A DNA stretch of 64,000 nucleotides from Rs1 sp000416275 (GCA_965243635.1 OZ251574.1:4092001-4156000); one strand, 5' to 3'. Positions 8,122 to 17,109 are shown, counted from the stretch's first letter. The notes: generated from the letters alone by a model not told the origin. Numbers and translations: made by a program.

Positions 8122-8604
8122 CTATAGCTGTGTCGGTTCGATCATTTCATCGACGATGAATTTCAATTTAGGTAACATTTTCTTTTGCGGTTTACTATAA
8201 ACCTCAGCAACTCGGATCGCCCCTTGTTTCAAGTAAAAACCTTCTGCATCCGCATCCGAAACTATAACAAACTGACGAATACCGAGCAGATTACACTCTT
8301 TTATTATCTGCTGAAAAACAAGATGGCCATATCCAATGCCGATTGCCTCAGGCAACAACCAAAAGTGATCTAACATATCGACATCGCCTTTAACCAACGC
8401 ATAGAACCCGATTACCTTCGAGTCCTTAGTAATTAATTTGACGGTATTATTTAAAATATATTCGCTCTTAAAATTGAGATTAAGCCGCCAGATCTCCAAT
8501 TGCTCAGGTGAGTATCCCCAGTGCCCCTTAGATTCAATTAAAATATCTCGCAGCAAGATGTTTTGACCAGATTTGGCCGCTATAAATTCAAACAAATTAT
8601 TCAC
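8122..8604 (-). CDS. GNAT-family N-acetyltransferase
   Basis: A 160-residue protein with the GNAT fold: an N-terminal helix region (RDILIESKGHWGYSPEQLEI), beta strands around KVIGFYALVKGDVDMLDHFW, the acetyl-CoA loop GIGYGHLVFQQIIKEC at about residues 88-103, and the closing strand VIVSDADAEGFYLKQGAIRV. An Asp-rich LPEAIGIGYG loop replaces the commoner Q/R-x-x-G-x-G/A. The substrate is not recognisable. It is a single gene with no obvious operon partner and is separate from the disrupted GNAT at 768-4708. Confidence 0.85.
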   Translation of the reverse strand: MNNLFEFIAAKSGQNILLRDILIESKGHWGYSPEQLEIWRLNLNFKSEYILNNTVKLITKDSKVIGFYALVKGDVDMLDHFWLLPEAIGIGYGHLVFQQIIKECNLLGIRQFVIVSDADAEGFYLKQGAIRVAEVYSKPQKKMLPKLKFIVDEMIEPTQL

Positions 8605-8848
8605 CTAACAATCTATGCCTAAGCTCAGTTCCTCTACGACGCCAATGCACTAAACTGCATCTAGACATGAAAAAAATGATCCCTCACTATTTTTTATTAA
8701 ACATATTTTAACCGAAAAAATCAATGGGGTCAGAGATATCGACTATGAACGCCTTCAATGTAAGCTATCCAGCAATCCCAGCAATTATTTTTTGGCTATT
8801 CTCTCTGTGTAGCGCTCAAGCTTGAAAAGACTTATCAAAGCATTTTAT
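8605..8848. other. Gene-free stretch with a repeat end
   Basis: No gene is seen. The segment TGGGGTCAGAG at about 8724-8734 matches the outer tip of the repeat families found at 11.7-19.9 kb, so it is probably a solo end of one of those elements. Confidence 0.4.
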
Positions 8849-9205
8849 CTAAATGTCATGATCTTCCGCCCACTCTTTTAAGCGTGTTAAAATATCTAGC
8901 GCAGTACAACCAAATTCTGTTATCTCATAGGAAACGGCAATAGGCCTATCGCTAATAACTTTACGAGTCACCAACCCTTGGCTCTCCAATTCTTTTAAAC
9001 GTTGATCTAGCATTTTTTTACTAGCACCACCGACCATTCGAGCCAAATCATTAAATCGTACTGGACCATCTTGTAGATGCCAAAGTATCGATGCTTTCCA
9101 TTTTCCTCCCAAAATACGCATACCACGCTCAACCGAGCAAGGTTCGACACAAGGGTTGGTAACTTTTTTTTGACCGTTAGCCATTGTTTCTACAATTGTT
9201 TTCAT
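8849..9205 (-). CDS. HxlR-family winged-helix transcriptional regulator
   Basis: A 118-residue regulator with the HxlR signature: a CSVERGMRILGGKWKASILW helix, then GPVRFNDLARMVGGASKKML, the recognition helix LDQRLKELESQGLVTRKV and the wing RPIAVSYEITEFG. Two cysteines near the N-terminus (NPCVEPCSVERG) are positioned as in redox- or aldehyde-sensing members such as YodB/HypR. It is divergent from the aldehyde dehydrogenase at 9265 with only 59 bp between them, so it probably controls that gene and senses an electrophile; this is inference from context. Confidence 0.88.
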   Translation of the reverse strand: MKTIVETMANGQKKVTNPCVEPCSVERGMRILGGKWKASILWHLQDGPVRFNDLARMVGGASKKMLDQRLKELESQGLVTRKVISDRPIAVSYEITEFGCTALDILTRLKEWAEDHDI

Positions 9206-9264
9206 TTAAAACTCTAGGTTACTAAAAGTATACTGGTTGCTTTTGTATCCCAGTGTAGCAAAAT

Positions 9265-10647
9265 ATGGCAAATACAACGCATTTATATTTACAGTCAACG
9301 AGGAAATCCCCTATATCAACGTTAACGTCTTATGACCCAAGCACTCGCGAAGCGATCGGAACCGTTGCAATAACAACGTCAGAACAAATACCGGCATTAA
9401 TCACATCCTCACGAAAGGCACAGCAGAGTTGGGCTGCATTATCATTAACTCAACGTCAGCAGATAGTGATTCAGGCATACCAACATTTAGCATCAGTACA
9501 AGACCAACTTGCTAAATTGATTAGCCAAGAAATGGGAAAAGACTATCAACGGGCAACTTATGAAGCGGGCGGCACGATACAAAATGCTGCTTACTTTACC
9601 CAAGAAATCGCCGAGGCATTGAGCAGTAAAACTGTCGATAGAGGCACTGAATTACAATACAGGCCACTAGGGGTGGTCGCTGTGATATCTCCTTGGAACT
9701 ATCCATTAGCAATGGCGAATAATTTAATTATGCCTGCATTAATGGCCGGTAATAGTGTTGTTTTAAAGCCTTCAGAAGAAACGCCACTGGTCGCTGAGCT
9801 TTTTGTGAATACCTTAAACCAAATTTTTCCTGAAAATGTATTACAGCTTGCTCAAGGTGACAAACATACGGGACAAGCATTGGTTAGCAGTGATATCAAC
9901 ATGATTGCATTTACAGGCTCAATGGCGACAGGTAAACATATTATGGCCAATGCCGCGCCAGGTTTAAAACGCTTAGTGATGGAGCTCGGTGGCAATGATC
10001 CTATGATTGTAATGGCCAGTGCTAATATCGATGCTGCGGTACAATTTGCCGTTGCCAGCTCTTTTGAAAATGCAGGACAAATGTGTACCTCAACAGAGCG
10101 TATTTATGTTGATGCAAGTATTGCCGACGAGTTTGAAGGTAAAGTCGTTGCTTTAGCGAGTCGCTATAAAGTGGGCCCATGGCATCAAACGCAGGTTAAT
10201 ATTGGTCCGATCGTTAACCAACAACAGCATCATAATATAGTGGCACAATTACAAGATGCGACGCTAAAAGGTGCGCGACTCCTACTTGGGAGTGATGATT
10301 ATTCTCTACCCTATATTCAACCAACTGTGATCACTGGTATTACGCCAGATATGCTCTTAGAACAAGTAGAAACTTTTGCCCCTGTTGTTGCTATCAGTCG
10401 CTTTGAATCCATTGATCAGGCAATCACCCGAGCGAATGATAGTCCCTACGGATTAGGTGCTGTTGTTTTTGGCGGCCAAGATGCGAACGCTGTTGCTGAA
10501 CAGCTTGAGGCTGGCATGGTCGCGGTTAATCAAGGAGTTGGGGGAGGTAACGCGCCTTGGGTCGGTGCCAAGCAAAGTGGCTTTGGCTTTCATGGCACCG
10601 CTGCAGGACATCGTCAGTTCGCACAAGTACGCGTAATCAGTAAATAA
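9265..10647 (+). CDS. NAD(P)-dependent aldehyde dehydrogenase (succinate-semialdehyde-dehydrogenase-like)
   Basis: A 460-residue ALDH-superfamily enzyme. Visible motifs are SPWNYPLAM (about residue 142, cofactor cleft), KPSEETPL, FTGSMATGK, the general-base Glu in MELGGNDP (about 239) and the nucleophilic Cys in GQMCTSTERIYV (about 273). The C-terminus has GVGGGNAPWVGAKQSGFG. The closest type is succinate-semialdehyde dehydrogenase of the Sad/YneI class. The ribosome binding site before the ATG is weak. The divergent HxlR gene suggests induction by aldehydes or quinones. Confidence 0.9.
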   Translation: MANTTHLYLQSTRKSPISTLTSYDPSTREAIGTVAITTSEQIPALITSSRKAQQSWAALSLTQRQQIVIQAYQHLASVQDQLAKLISQEMGKDYQRATYEAGGTIQNAAYFTQEIAEALSSKTVDRGTELQYRPLGVVAVISPWNYPLAMANNLIMPALMAGNSVVLKPSEETPLVAELFVNTLNQIFPENVLQLAQGDKHTGQALVSSDINMIAFTGSMATGKHIMANAAPGLKRLVMELGGNDPMIVMASANIDAAVQFAVASSFENAGQMCTSTERIYVDASIADEFEGKVVALASRYKVGPWHQTQVNIGPIVNQQQHHNIVAQLQDATLKGARLLLGSDDYSLPYIQPTVITGITPDMLLEQVETFAPVVAISRFESIDQAITRANDSPYGLGAVVFGGQDANAVAEQLEAGMVAVNQGVGGGNAPWVGAKQSGFGFHGTAAGHRQFAQVRVISK

Positions 10648-10841
10648 CACCAATCTATATAAGACCAATTACACGACATAGCTGATCAATCTTACCGGTT
10701 TAAGCCAACCACTTATGCGTTGGAAGTTTTTTGCAAATGGGACAACCATTATAGCAACTTTCGCTTTAGCCTAGCTGGGTTTTCCTGCGTAATATCCGAT
10801 CACTAAACTAATATAATTGGTATAAGATAAGGTCAAATACC
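10648..10841. repeat. Possible miniature element between the dehydrogenase and oxygenase genes
   Basis: TAACACCAATCTATATAAG at about 10646-10664 is roughly matched in inverted orientation by TAATATAATTGGTATAAG near 10809-10826. The arms differ at several positions. It looks like an old miniature inverted-repeat element lying just upstream of the oxygenase gene and may carry its promoter. Confidence 0.35.
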
Positions 10842-11621
10842 ATGAACAAATCATCTGATGACGGCGATTACTTTGTTGTCGCCTATGAAGCTGGCGCAGA
10901 GCACCCAGCATTGCCAACCTGGGCAAACAATAAGGCTAATATAGCTAAATTATCAGTATCGTCCCCGCTAAAAGTCACTAAAAGAAACATTTCGCCAGTA
11001 CCTGGCGCATTTCAACTGCTGAATGTGTTTGCAAAAGATGAGTGTGATCGTCTGATTACGTTAAGTGAGTCAATGGGATACTTAGCCGATGCAGCCGTTT
11101 CACTGCCTCGGGATGTACGTCATAATGACAGCCTAACTTGGGTTGTTGATTCACAGACAGATAGCATTATTTGGGATCGGATTAAGCACTTAATGGTTGA
11201 CGATCAAGGTATTTTCCATGGAAAATTGTCGCTGGGGCTAAACGCGCGTTTTCGTTTTTATCGTTACCAAAAAGAAGATTATTTCAAACCTCATTCAGAT
11301 GGTTCTTGGCCTGGCAGTCGTGTTATTAATGATCAGTTAGTTGCCGATGCCTATGGTGATCGTTTTAGTCAAATGACCTTTTTAATATTACTCACCGAAG
11401 ACTTTGAAGGCGGTGCGACCCGATTCTTAGTGAATGCAGACGATTCAAGCCAACCGGCCCGTCGTGGCAATAATGTTAAAGAGATAGATATCCGCACACC
11501 GGCAGGCTCAGTACTTTGTTTTCCACATGGTATGCATTCCTTGCAATGTATTCATAGCTCAGAGCCTATTTACCAAGGGGTGAAATATATTATCCGCACC
11601 GATGTCTTATTTGAATTGTAG
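10842..11621 (+). CDS. 2-oxoglutarate/Fe(II)-dependent oxygenase, prolyl-4-hydroxylase type
   Basis: A 259-residue protein. The catalytic fold is recognised by FRFYRYQKEDYFKPHSDGSW (His-x-Asp iron ligands in HSD, about residue 150), MTFLILLTEDFEGGATRF, and the C-terminal GSVLCFPHGMHS with a distal His, followed by KYIIRTDVLF, whose Arg binds the 2-oxoglutarate carboxylate. The family hydroxylates proline or similar residues or free amino acids; the substrate is unknown here. It is preceded by the putative miniature element and followed by a terminator, so it is probably monocistronic. Confidence 0.87.
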   Translation: MNKSSDDGDYFVVAYEAGAEHPALPTWANNKANIAKLSVSSPLKVTKRNISPVPGAFQLLNVFAKDECDRLITLSESMGYLADAAVSLPRDVRHNDSLTWVVDSQTDSIIWDRIKHLMVDDQGIFHGKLSLGLNARFRFYRYQKEDYFKPHSDGSWPGSRVINDQLVADAYGDRFSQMTFLILLTEDFEGGATRFLVNADDSSQPARRGNNVKEIDIRTPAGSVLCFPHGMHSLQCIHSSEPIYQGVKYIIRTDVLFEL

Positions 11622-11633
11622 CAAGAAGCAACT

Positions 11634-11680
11634 GCAGTAATAGCAATCTAATAAAATTTGATGCTGTTACTGCTATTTTC
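11634..11680 (+). terminator. Rho-independent terminator after the oxygenase gene
   Basis: The arms GCAGTAATAGCA (11634-11645) and TGCTGTTACTGC (11662-11673) form a 12-bp stem with one G-T pair, followed by TATTTTC. It lies 12 bp after the oxygenase stop. Confidence 0.7.
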
Positions 11681-11745
11681 TTCGCAGGTTCTGACTGTTG
11701 GTGTTTAAGAAGTTTTGCTTCATGTTGCTCCCCTATTTGTAAATA

Positions 11746-11937
11746 ATGGGGTCAGAGTAAATTGACAACCCAGAGTGAGTGTTTTGTGATCAATACCTAC
11801 GGAGTAATCAGTCTTAAAAAGAGAATATCTTATGCTAGGTTTACCAAGGCTCAATTTAGCAGGAGCTCCTTTGCATATAATCCAACGGGGTAACAACCGC
11901 CAAGCGTGCTTTTTGAAAAATAAATTTACTCTGACCT
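11746..11937. repeat. Miniature element with GGTCAGAGTAAATT ends
   Basis: GGGGTCAGAGTAAATTGACA at about 11748 is matched by the inverted end AAATTTACTCTGACC at about 11922-11936. The roughly 190 bp between hold no gene. A 52-bp relative with the same ends is at 19911-19963. Its right tip is fused to the left tip of the next element. Confidence 0.65.
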
Positions 11938-12147
11938 GAATGGTACTTAGTTAAGATGTAACTATTTGTTTTTATTAAATAAAATTTTATTTTAAGACTC
12001 GGCTTTTAAAACCTATATTTCCTTGTTCTGTTTAAGAGTGAGGAAATCAGATGACTAAGACCATCAACTCTGATTACCAGGAGAGGTAAAACTAGTAACT
12101 TCTCAATAACACGGGGCAATCTACTATAGCTTACGCCAATTAAAGCC

Positions 12148-13764
12148 CTAGTCAGCGGCTTCTTCTCGACGAATTAATTCTGCCAATGGAGGGATATCCC
12201 CAATCCCAGAATTTCTATCCAATATATAGTCCCAAAATGACACACCAAGCTTTCGACAAGTCTTTTTTAGACTGGAAAATGTATCTCGGCACTCTCTTCC
12301 AACATCACTGCGAGTACCTCCACTGATCTTTCTCTTTTTTACGAAATCCCTGATATCTGTTTCACTACCATTGGTATGTAAGGGAATTTCAGGACGTGCT
12401 AATACTCGCAGTAATTTCGCTTTGTTTTTGTAGATCCGCTTGAGCAATTGGTTTAAAGACTCATAACGTGTTCGCTGCGTAAAAATCTCGTCAAAAAAAG
12501 TCTCCAGCGCGGCTTTCTGATCGGAACCTGGCTGAACTTTATACGTTTTTAGGCCTCGATATAAATCCCAAATTTCACCGCGTACTTTCGCTATATCCTC
12601 TCGGTGCCATTCGTTTAACGGCAGCATTGTGTGTACCAAACGCTCAGTATGAATCCAGCACAATGCGTGCTGCAGAATATTGAACTGACCCGCCCCGTCA
12701 CTGAGTATGACTAAGTTCTGGCACCGGTTTTGATGCTGCACATTACCAAGTAAAGCGCCTTCCGTCGCAATACGACGGTGGCGCGCCGAGTTGATTCCCT
12801 GCTCATCAAGATGCTCCTCCCAACGCAGGGCATTAGCAAAATGCGACAAGCCACTCTCTAAGAGAAGCTTTAGTGGGACATGCGGTAATTTTTGATCTAC
12901 CCAGTAAGACTCAGCGTGATGATTAATACGATAACTTTTATCCCCCGCACAGAGCAATTCCAAAAAATTAACCCTACTCTTAGAGCCTGTCGATTCAAAC
13001 CAAGCAAAATACTCGTTGCCTATTTGAGTGACATAACCGTTGACCCCTTTATGGCGAGCACCTGAATCGTCAACAGTGACATAATCGGACAAAGCTAAAC
13101 CCGCTTTTAAAATGTCGTTCTTTTCCTGATGAAATTGAGATTTTCCCTCGGATAAAAGGCGATTGATTTGACCGGCGGAGATATCAATCCCCCATTCTCG
13201 CAGTTGCTCTAGCAATAGAGGTTGGGTGACATGACAGTGATGATGTTGATAAAGGACATAGCTGAGTAAATAAGGACCGTAATGCAGCCCGTTCAATTCT
13301 TTAGGTAATTTAGCGGTGAGGGTTTGGCCGTCTGGTGCGACATAACGGGCGAGACGATAACGGGTGTTTTTTGTGCCAATGACCAACTCCTGAACAATAA
13401 AATCCCGGTATCCTTTAAAGCGAGCTCCTGGAGGGATACCGTCTTGCGGTTGAACCACTTGATCGTCATGGATAGTTAGATTCGCATTTTTAGAGCGTTT
13501 CTTTGAGCCTGGCCGCTTTTTGTTTTCTGTCGATACTGAATCATCGCCCGTCGATTTATCTGTTTCTTTGTCCAAGTTACTTGGTTTGAAAGTGGGCCGT
13601 TTTTTCTGCTTTTTTAGTACGCGCACTTCATCTTTGAGCCGCTCGATCTCTTCGGCTTGCTGCTGAATACTTTGAAAGCATTGCTCTACTATCAGTAGTA
13701 AGCTTTTGACTACCGGAGTTTGTTCACTTTCTGGAATATCAGGTAAAGTAGGGAGTTTTTTCAA
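12148..13764 (-). CDS. IS66-family transposase (TnpC)
   Basis: A 538-residue protein. An N-terminal coiled coil (about residues 20-55, VEQCFQSIQQQAEEIERLKD) and a basic Lys/Ser-rich linker precede the IS66 core: YVTVDDSGARHKGVNGYVTQ (first Asp), VILSDGAGQFNILQHALCWI (second Asp plus HALCW), and a C-terminal LHTNGSETDIRDFVKKRKIS, the typical IS66 N-x-x-E motif with the catalytic Glu, followed by GGTRSDVGRECRDTFSSLKK. The start is a TTG at 13764 without a clear ribosome binding site. It appears intact in frame. Confidence 0.92.
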   Translation of the reverse strand: MKKLPTLPDIPESEQTPVVKSLLLIVEQCFQSIQQQAEEIERLKDEVRVLKKQKKRPTFKPSNLDKETDKSTGDDSVSTENKKRPGSKKRSKNANLTIHDDQVVQPQDGIPPGARFKGYRDFIVQELVIGTKNTRYRLARYVAPDGQTLTAKLPKELNGLHYGPYLLSYVLYQHHHCHVTQPLLLEQLREWGIDISAGQINRLLSEGKSQFHQEKNDILKAGLALSDYVTVDDSGARHKGVNGYVTQIGNEYFAWFESTGSKSRVNFLELLCAGDKSYRINHHAESYWVDQKLPHVPLKLLLESGLSHFANALRWEEHLDEQGINSARHRRIATEGALLGNVQHQNRCQNLVILSDGAGQFNILQHALCWIHTERLVHTMLPLNEWHREDIAKVRGEIWDLYRGLKTYKVQPGSDQKAALETFFDEIFTQRTRYESLNQLLKRIYKNKAKLLRVLARPEIPLHTNGSETDIRDFVKKRKISGGTRSDVGRECRDTFSSLKKTCRKLGVSFWDYILDRNSGIGDIPPLAELIRREEAAD

Positions 13765-13920
13765 AGGTTTAAGTCATAGCAGCGAATGATAAGGTTATCT
13801 TACCATGGCTTTTTTAGGTGATTTTTTTGCTTCTGTGAAGAGGTCTGAGACATTTGAATAGTTAGTCGCAACCCGCGAGTGCGGTGTTTTTCAAGGTAGT
13901 TGGCACTCTTTTCTTAAATT

Positions 13921-15003
13921 TTACGCTGTATTTCGTGTCTCTTGATCGGGTTCTTTATCTGGGTTCAGCATCACGGCACCGATTGGGTCGCAATTCCTTA
14001 TTCCGTTAGACCAACGTATTGGGTTTTTCTCTCGTGCAACTTCAATTACCGCTTTGCGATTAGATAAAATATCTGCATCTTGCATCATATGCCTCTTGCT
14101 TGGAGAGACAAAATTTAGCTTACTATGCTTATGCTCCTCGTTATACCAAGTAACAAATTCATCTACCCATTCCCGAACTTCCACCAAGCTATTAAAGCCT
14201 TTGCTAGGCCAGTGTGGACGGTATTTTAGCGTCCTAAATAATGCTTCAGAGTAAGGATTATCATTACTCACACTCGGCCTGCTCAATGAAGCGGTTACTC
14301 CCAGTTCTTCAAGCTTAGCCTTCATCGTTAGGCACTTCATTGGCGCCCCGTTATCTGAATGCAAGACCAATGGCTGATTAAAGCATTGTTCGCGTAGCAT
14401 GTTCCGTTGCATAAGCTGAGCGGCTAATTCTCCGCACTCCTGTTCATGGACTTCATATCCAACAATTTTACGGCTGTAAATATCTTCAAACATATATAGA
14501 TAATAAAACCGCCCTTTAATAACCGAAGCACAATAAGTAATATCCCAAGACCAAATTTCATTGGGGCCTTTAGCTTGATAAGCCAACGGTTTACTTCTTG
14601 TTGTGGCTTGTCGACTACGGCCTCGATGATTACTTAGCTTGTTGGCTTTAAGTACGCTGTAATACGTTGATTCTGAAGCGATATAAACACCTTCGTCGAG
14701 TAGTGTTGGCACGATCTGCGATGGCGGCAAACTGGAAAACCTCGCTTCATTACACGTCGCTAGCACTTGCTGGCGTTCGTCTTCTGACAGCTTGTTTGCA
14801 GGCTCTGGTCTTACCGCTGATGCTCGTAGATCCGCCTGCACTTTTCCCGCTTTATACCAACGGCGATAAGTCCGTTTACTGAGTTCAGCCACCTCACAAG
14901 ACTTATCCAATCTCGCTCCGCTGTCATGCGCTTCGCGAATAAGTGCGACTATTTTAATACGCTGATCCAAAGATGTTAGCTCTCCTCGTTGTCGTCCTCC
15001 CAC
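13921..15003 (-). CDS. IS3-family OrfB integrase-core transposase
   Basis: A 360-residue rve-type integrase core. The DDE residues lie in IWSWDITYCASVIKGRFYYL (first Asp), PLVLHSDNGAPMKC (second Asp) and NDNPYSEALFRTLKYRP (Glu). An HTH-like N-terminal region (LDQRIKIVALIREAHDSGAR) leads in. The frame is open upstream of the GTG at 15003 into the OrfA overlap, in the -1 register relative to OrfA, so the natural product is probably the frameshift fusion rather than a free protein. Confidence 0.9.
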   Translation of the reverse strand: MGGRQRGELTSLDQRIKIVALIREAHDSGARLDKSCEVAELSKRTYRRWYKAGKVQADLRASAVRPEPANKLSEDERQQVLATCNEARFSSLPPSQIVPTLLDEGVYIASESTYYSVLKANKLSNHRGRSRQATTRSKPLAYQAKGPNEIWSWDITYCASVIKGRFYYLYMFEDIYSRKIVGYEVHEQECGELAAQLMQRNMLREQCFNQPLVLHSDNGAPMKCLTMKAKLEELGVTASLSRPSVSNDNPYSEALFRTLKYRPHWPSKGFNSLVEVREWVDEFVTWYNEEHKHSKLNFVSPSKRHMMQDADILSNRKAVIEVAREKNPIRWSNGIRNCDPIGAVMLNPDKEPDQETRNTA

Positions 15004-15476
15004 AAAGCATTGAGCTTTTTTCTTAGCACCAGTAACGCGGCTGTTTCAGCGAGCGCCTTTTCTTTATATCGCAGTTCACGCTTCAATGATTTAATTTCAG
15101 CTCTATCTGCTTTAGCTTGATTTTTTATCGTTTTAGTTTGCGATTCACTCGACTGAAACCCACCTAAACAGTCTTTTTTCCACTCTAATATTTGCTCTCT
15201 AAATAAACCTTTTTCTCGACAGTACCGACTAATCTCAGTTTCTGACATTGAAGCTGTTTCGATAATGACTGCAAGTTTCGCTTGTGCAGACCAATCATTA
15301 CTGGTTATTTTTTTACCTGGCACGGGTTGACCTTCTTTTCTAAGTAGACTACGCCAATGATACAAGGTTTTAGACGAAACGCCCTCACTATGTGCTACCT
15401 CTGCAACGGTCATATTTAGGGGAGGTAGTAACTTCTTCAAAATAGATTCTTTACGTTCTTGCGAATATCGAGCCAT
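14976..15476 (-). CDS. IS3-family OrfA (helix-turn-helix, transposase subunit)
   Basis: A 166-residue protein with an N-terminal helix-turn-helix (NMTVAEVAHSEGVSSKTLYH) and a second HTH-like segment (SMSETEISRYCREKGLFREQ), ending in a coiled coil (about residues 120-155). Codons AGA-AAA-AAG at 15023-15015 place the heptamer A-AAA-AAG in the zero frame, a canonical -1 slippery site. Slipping there joins OrfA to OrfB to give the OrfAB transposase, as established for IS3-family elements. Confidence 0.87.
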   Translation of the reverse strand: MARYSQERKESILKKLLPPLNMTVAEVAHSEGVSSKTLYHWRSLLRKEGQPVPGKKITSNDWSAQAKLAVIIETASMSETEISRYCREKGLFREQILEWKKDCLGGFQSSESQTKTIKNQAKADRAEIKSLKRELRYKEKALAETAALLVLRKKLNALWEDDNEES

Positions 15477-15786
15477 TTAGATCTCTCTTTACCGCCCCCA
15501 AGACTAGGTTAATAGATTATTTTTAAGGGGTGACAACAATCCTGACACAGGGGGAGTGTATAAGATAAATAAACCACTCACATGGACTGGTATAACGCGG
15601 TGCTGCTACTTTAAAGAAGAAGGGAAGTGGTCTTTAATTTTAACGACTTTTGGACTAAAACCCTGTCAAGAGAAAATGATTTATATTGACGTTCTGCCCC
15701 GAGTTATTGAGAAGTTACTAAAACTAACGGTTACCTGTTGTATTTAAACACTTAATTACTTAACTAAGTGCCATTCTACTCTGACC

Positions 15787-16012
15787 CGAATGGCACTTAG
15801 TTAAGATGTAACTATTTGTTTTTATTATATATAATCTCATTTTAAGATTCGGTTTTTAAAACCTATATTTCCTTGTTCTATTTAAGAGTGAGGAAATTAG
15901 ATGTCTCAGACCATCAACTCTGAGTACCACGAGAGGTAAAACTAACGGTTACCTGTTGTATTTAAACACTTAATTGCTTAACTAAGTGCCATTCTACTCT
16001 GACCCCATTGAT
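15787..16012. repeat. Miniature element family A, copy 2
   Basis: An uninterrupted 226-bp copy from GAATGGCACTTAGTTAA to TTAACTAAGTGCCATTCTAC plus CTGACCCCATTGAT. Its left tip directly abuts copy 1, so the two share a fused junction. It is non-coding. It forms the left border of the two-gene cassette at 16533-17727; the right border is the IS4-family IS with the same ends. Confidence 0.82.
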
Positions 16013-16532
16013 TAGGACCTGTTGTTTGGTAAGTGGAGGTGGCGGGTTTCGAGTCTGAATCCATACACTGTTTTTAAAAATTTTATTTTTCAATGCTGTT
16101 TAAATACTGTCAGTTAGTCTACACTTTTTATTGCAAGACCTTACGAAGCTTTGCATGGGCTGGATATTAGCTTGTAAATAGTGGTATTATAAATTATGTC
16201 TTGATTTTTGTATTGTCACGCATATAAATGTAGTGCTACATTACCTTCTATAGCGTATAATTCGGTATCAGTTTTTAAAATGTATTTATTGTATTGCTTC
16301 TGGGCGCTAGTGGAATTATGTGATTTCATTACAAGCCGTGTGGAGCTATAGTGCTTGAGCCTTGCACGCGATTTGATAATGGACAGGCTTGGCTGTTTTA
16401 TCGTCAGCATATTTGCTGTGTAATCCTATTAGATTTGTTCCGTAGTAGTTAAGTTTTATTATAGTGAAATAACAGTATGTATTGGTGTTCTAACTTCCCC
16501 TTCAAAGTAATGAAAATGGTTGATGATTTATC
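16013..16532. other. AT-rich non-coding region upstream of the two-gene cassette
   Basis: I see no convincing gene in these 520 bp. At 16033-16052 the segment GTGGAGGTGGCGGGTTTCGA resembles the 3' end of a tmRNA or tRNA read on the minus strand (TCGAAACCCGCCACCTCCAC), a common integration target. A plausible promoter for the cassette is TTGTTC (about 16436) with TATAGT about 18 bp downstream. Confidence 0.4.
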
Positions 16533-17048
16533 ATGTTAAATGATTATAAAATAGAAGTTCTCACAGCTATCTCTATAAAAGACGGTGATCCCATATATAA
16601 CGGGAGTGTTAAACATGCCTCAATATTAACGGAGTGTGCCTTTTTGACAGCCAGTAGAAGTATCAAAATCCTAACAAATAAGTTGGATAAAGAGGCTTAT
16701 GCTGTTCCGGAGGTTATGGCTGCTGCTAGTTCTTTTTTACAAAATCGAGATCATGAATTACAAGTACTTGTAGAAGATGCTGGTGATGACTTAGAAAGCT
16801 TGAATGGATTTTATAAGAAGTTTAAAAACTATGAAAATGTTACTTTCAAAACAGTCCCTGAAGGCGTGAAGAAAAAATATATTTATAATTTTTTTGTAAT
16901 GGATAATGATAGTTATCGTTTAGAGCATGATCGAGCTAAAACTGAAGCAGTGGCTTCATTTGGGGGAGATACTCAAGCGGCAAAACATTTGACCGGAATT
17001 TTTAATGCTATTTGGGGTAGATCGGAAGCGCTAGCTCCTACAGCGTAG
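16533..17048 (+). CDS. Conserved-looking protein of unknown function, first gene of a two-gene cassette
   Basis: A 171-residue soluble protein with no signal peptide or membrane segment; I do not recognise the family with confidence. It reads as an alpha/beta domain: SVKHASILTECAFLTASRSI, IKILTNKLDKEAYAVPEVMA, an acidic loop VLVEDAGDDLESL, then YNFFVMDNDSYRLEHDRAKT and FNAIWGRSEAL. The order of a Y/H-A-x-x-L...I-x-I-x-T-x-x-L segment, a V-M-D-x-x-x-Y-R-x-E-x-D strand and a terminal F-x-x-I-W-x-x-S helix recalls phospholipase-D-like folds lacking the HKD residues, but this is only an impression. The DNA is AT-rich compared with the neighbourhood. It is followed 61 bp later by a membrane protein in the same direction. 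Confidence 0.75.
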   Translation: MLNDYKIEVLTAISIKDGDPIYNGSVKHASILTECAFLTASRSIKILTNKLDKEAYAVPEVMAAASSFLQNRDHELQVLVEDAGDDLESLNGFYKKFKNYENVTFKTVPEGVKKKYIYNFFVMDNDSYRLEHDRAKTEAVASFGGDTQAAKHLTGIFNAIWGRSEALAPTA

Positions 17049-17109
17049 ATAGCTTAGAATTAATAGGTTATAAATAAGAGGCTCAGTTCTCTTTTTTTAT
17101 GGGTGAAAC

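Larger units (their letters stand above)
13850..15545 (-). mobile_element. IS3-family insertion sequence inside the IS66 element
   Basis: Two overlapping minus-strand frames (15476-14976 and 15003-13921) are the orfA/orfB of an IS3-family element. The right end is probably near the TGTCAGGATTGTTGTCACC complement at about 15523-15545. The left end is less clear, near TGAGACATTTGAATAG at about 13847. The flanking IS66 sequence is non-coding, so exact boundaries cannot be fixed. Confidence 0.75.
12095..15718 (-). mobile_element. IS66-family element (itself carrying an IS3-family insertion)
   Basis: The terminal inverted repeats GTAACTTCTCAATAAC (12095-12110) and its complement (15703-15718), extended by CGGGGCA, begin with GTAA as in IS66 elements. 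The 8-bp duplication TAAAACTA is also of IS66 type. The element holds a tnpC-like transposase; no tnpA or tnpB is seen, as in ISBst12-like members. The IS3 element occupies about 13850-15545, between the transposase start and the right end. Confidence 0.87.
11937..15787. repeat. Miniature element family A, copy 1, interrupted by an IS66 element
   Basis: The left part (about 11937-12094) and right part (15719-15787) match the uninterrupted copy at 15787-16012 along their length: ...GATGTAACTATTTG..., ...AGAGTGAGGAAAT..., then GAGGTAAAACTAACGGTTACCTG and the end TTAACTAAGTGCCATTCTAC. The IS66 element sits within TAAAACTA, duplicated at 12087-12094 and 15719-15726. The ends match those of the IS4-family IS at 17736-19322, which is the likely source of transposase. 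Confidence 0.82.

Noticed and set aside
15556..15747. 63-codon frame at the right end of the IS66 element
   Set aside because: It crosses the IS66 end and its target duplication, has no ribosome binding site and matches nothing I know.
16216..16410. 64-codon minus-strand frame upstream of the two-gene cassette
   Set aside because: AT-rich, no ribosome binding site, no recognisable domain; treated as chance.
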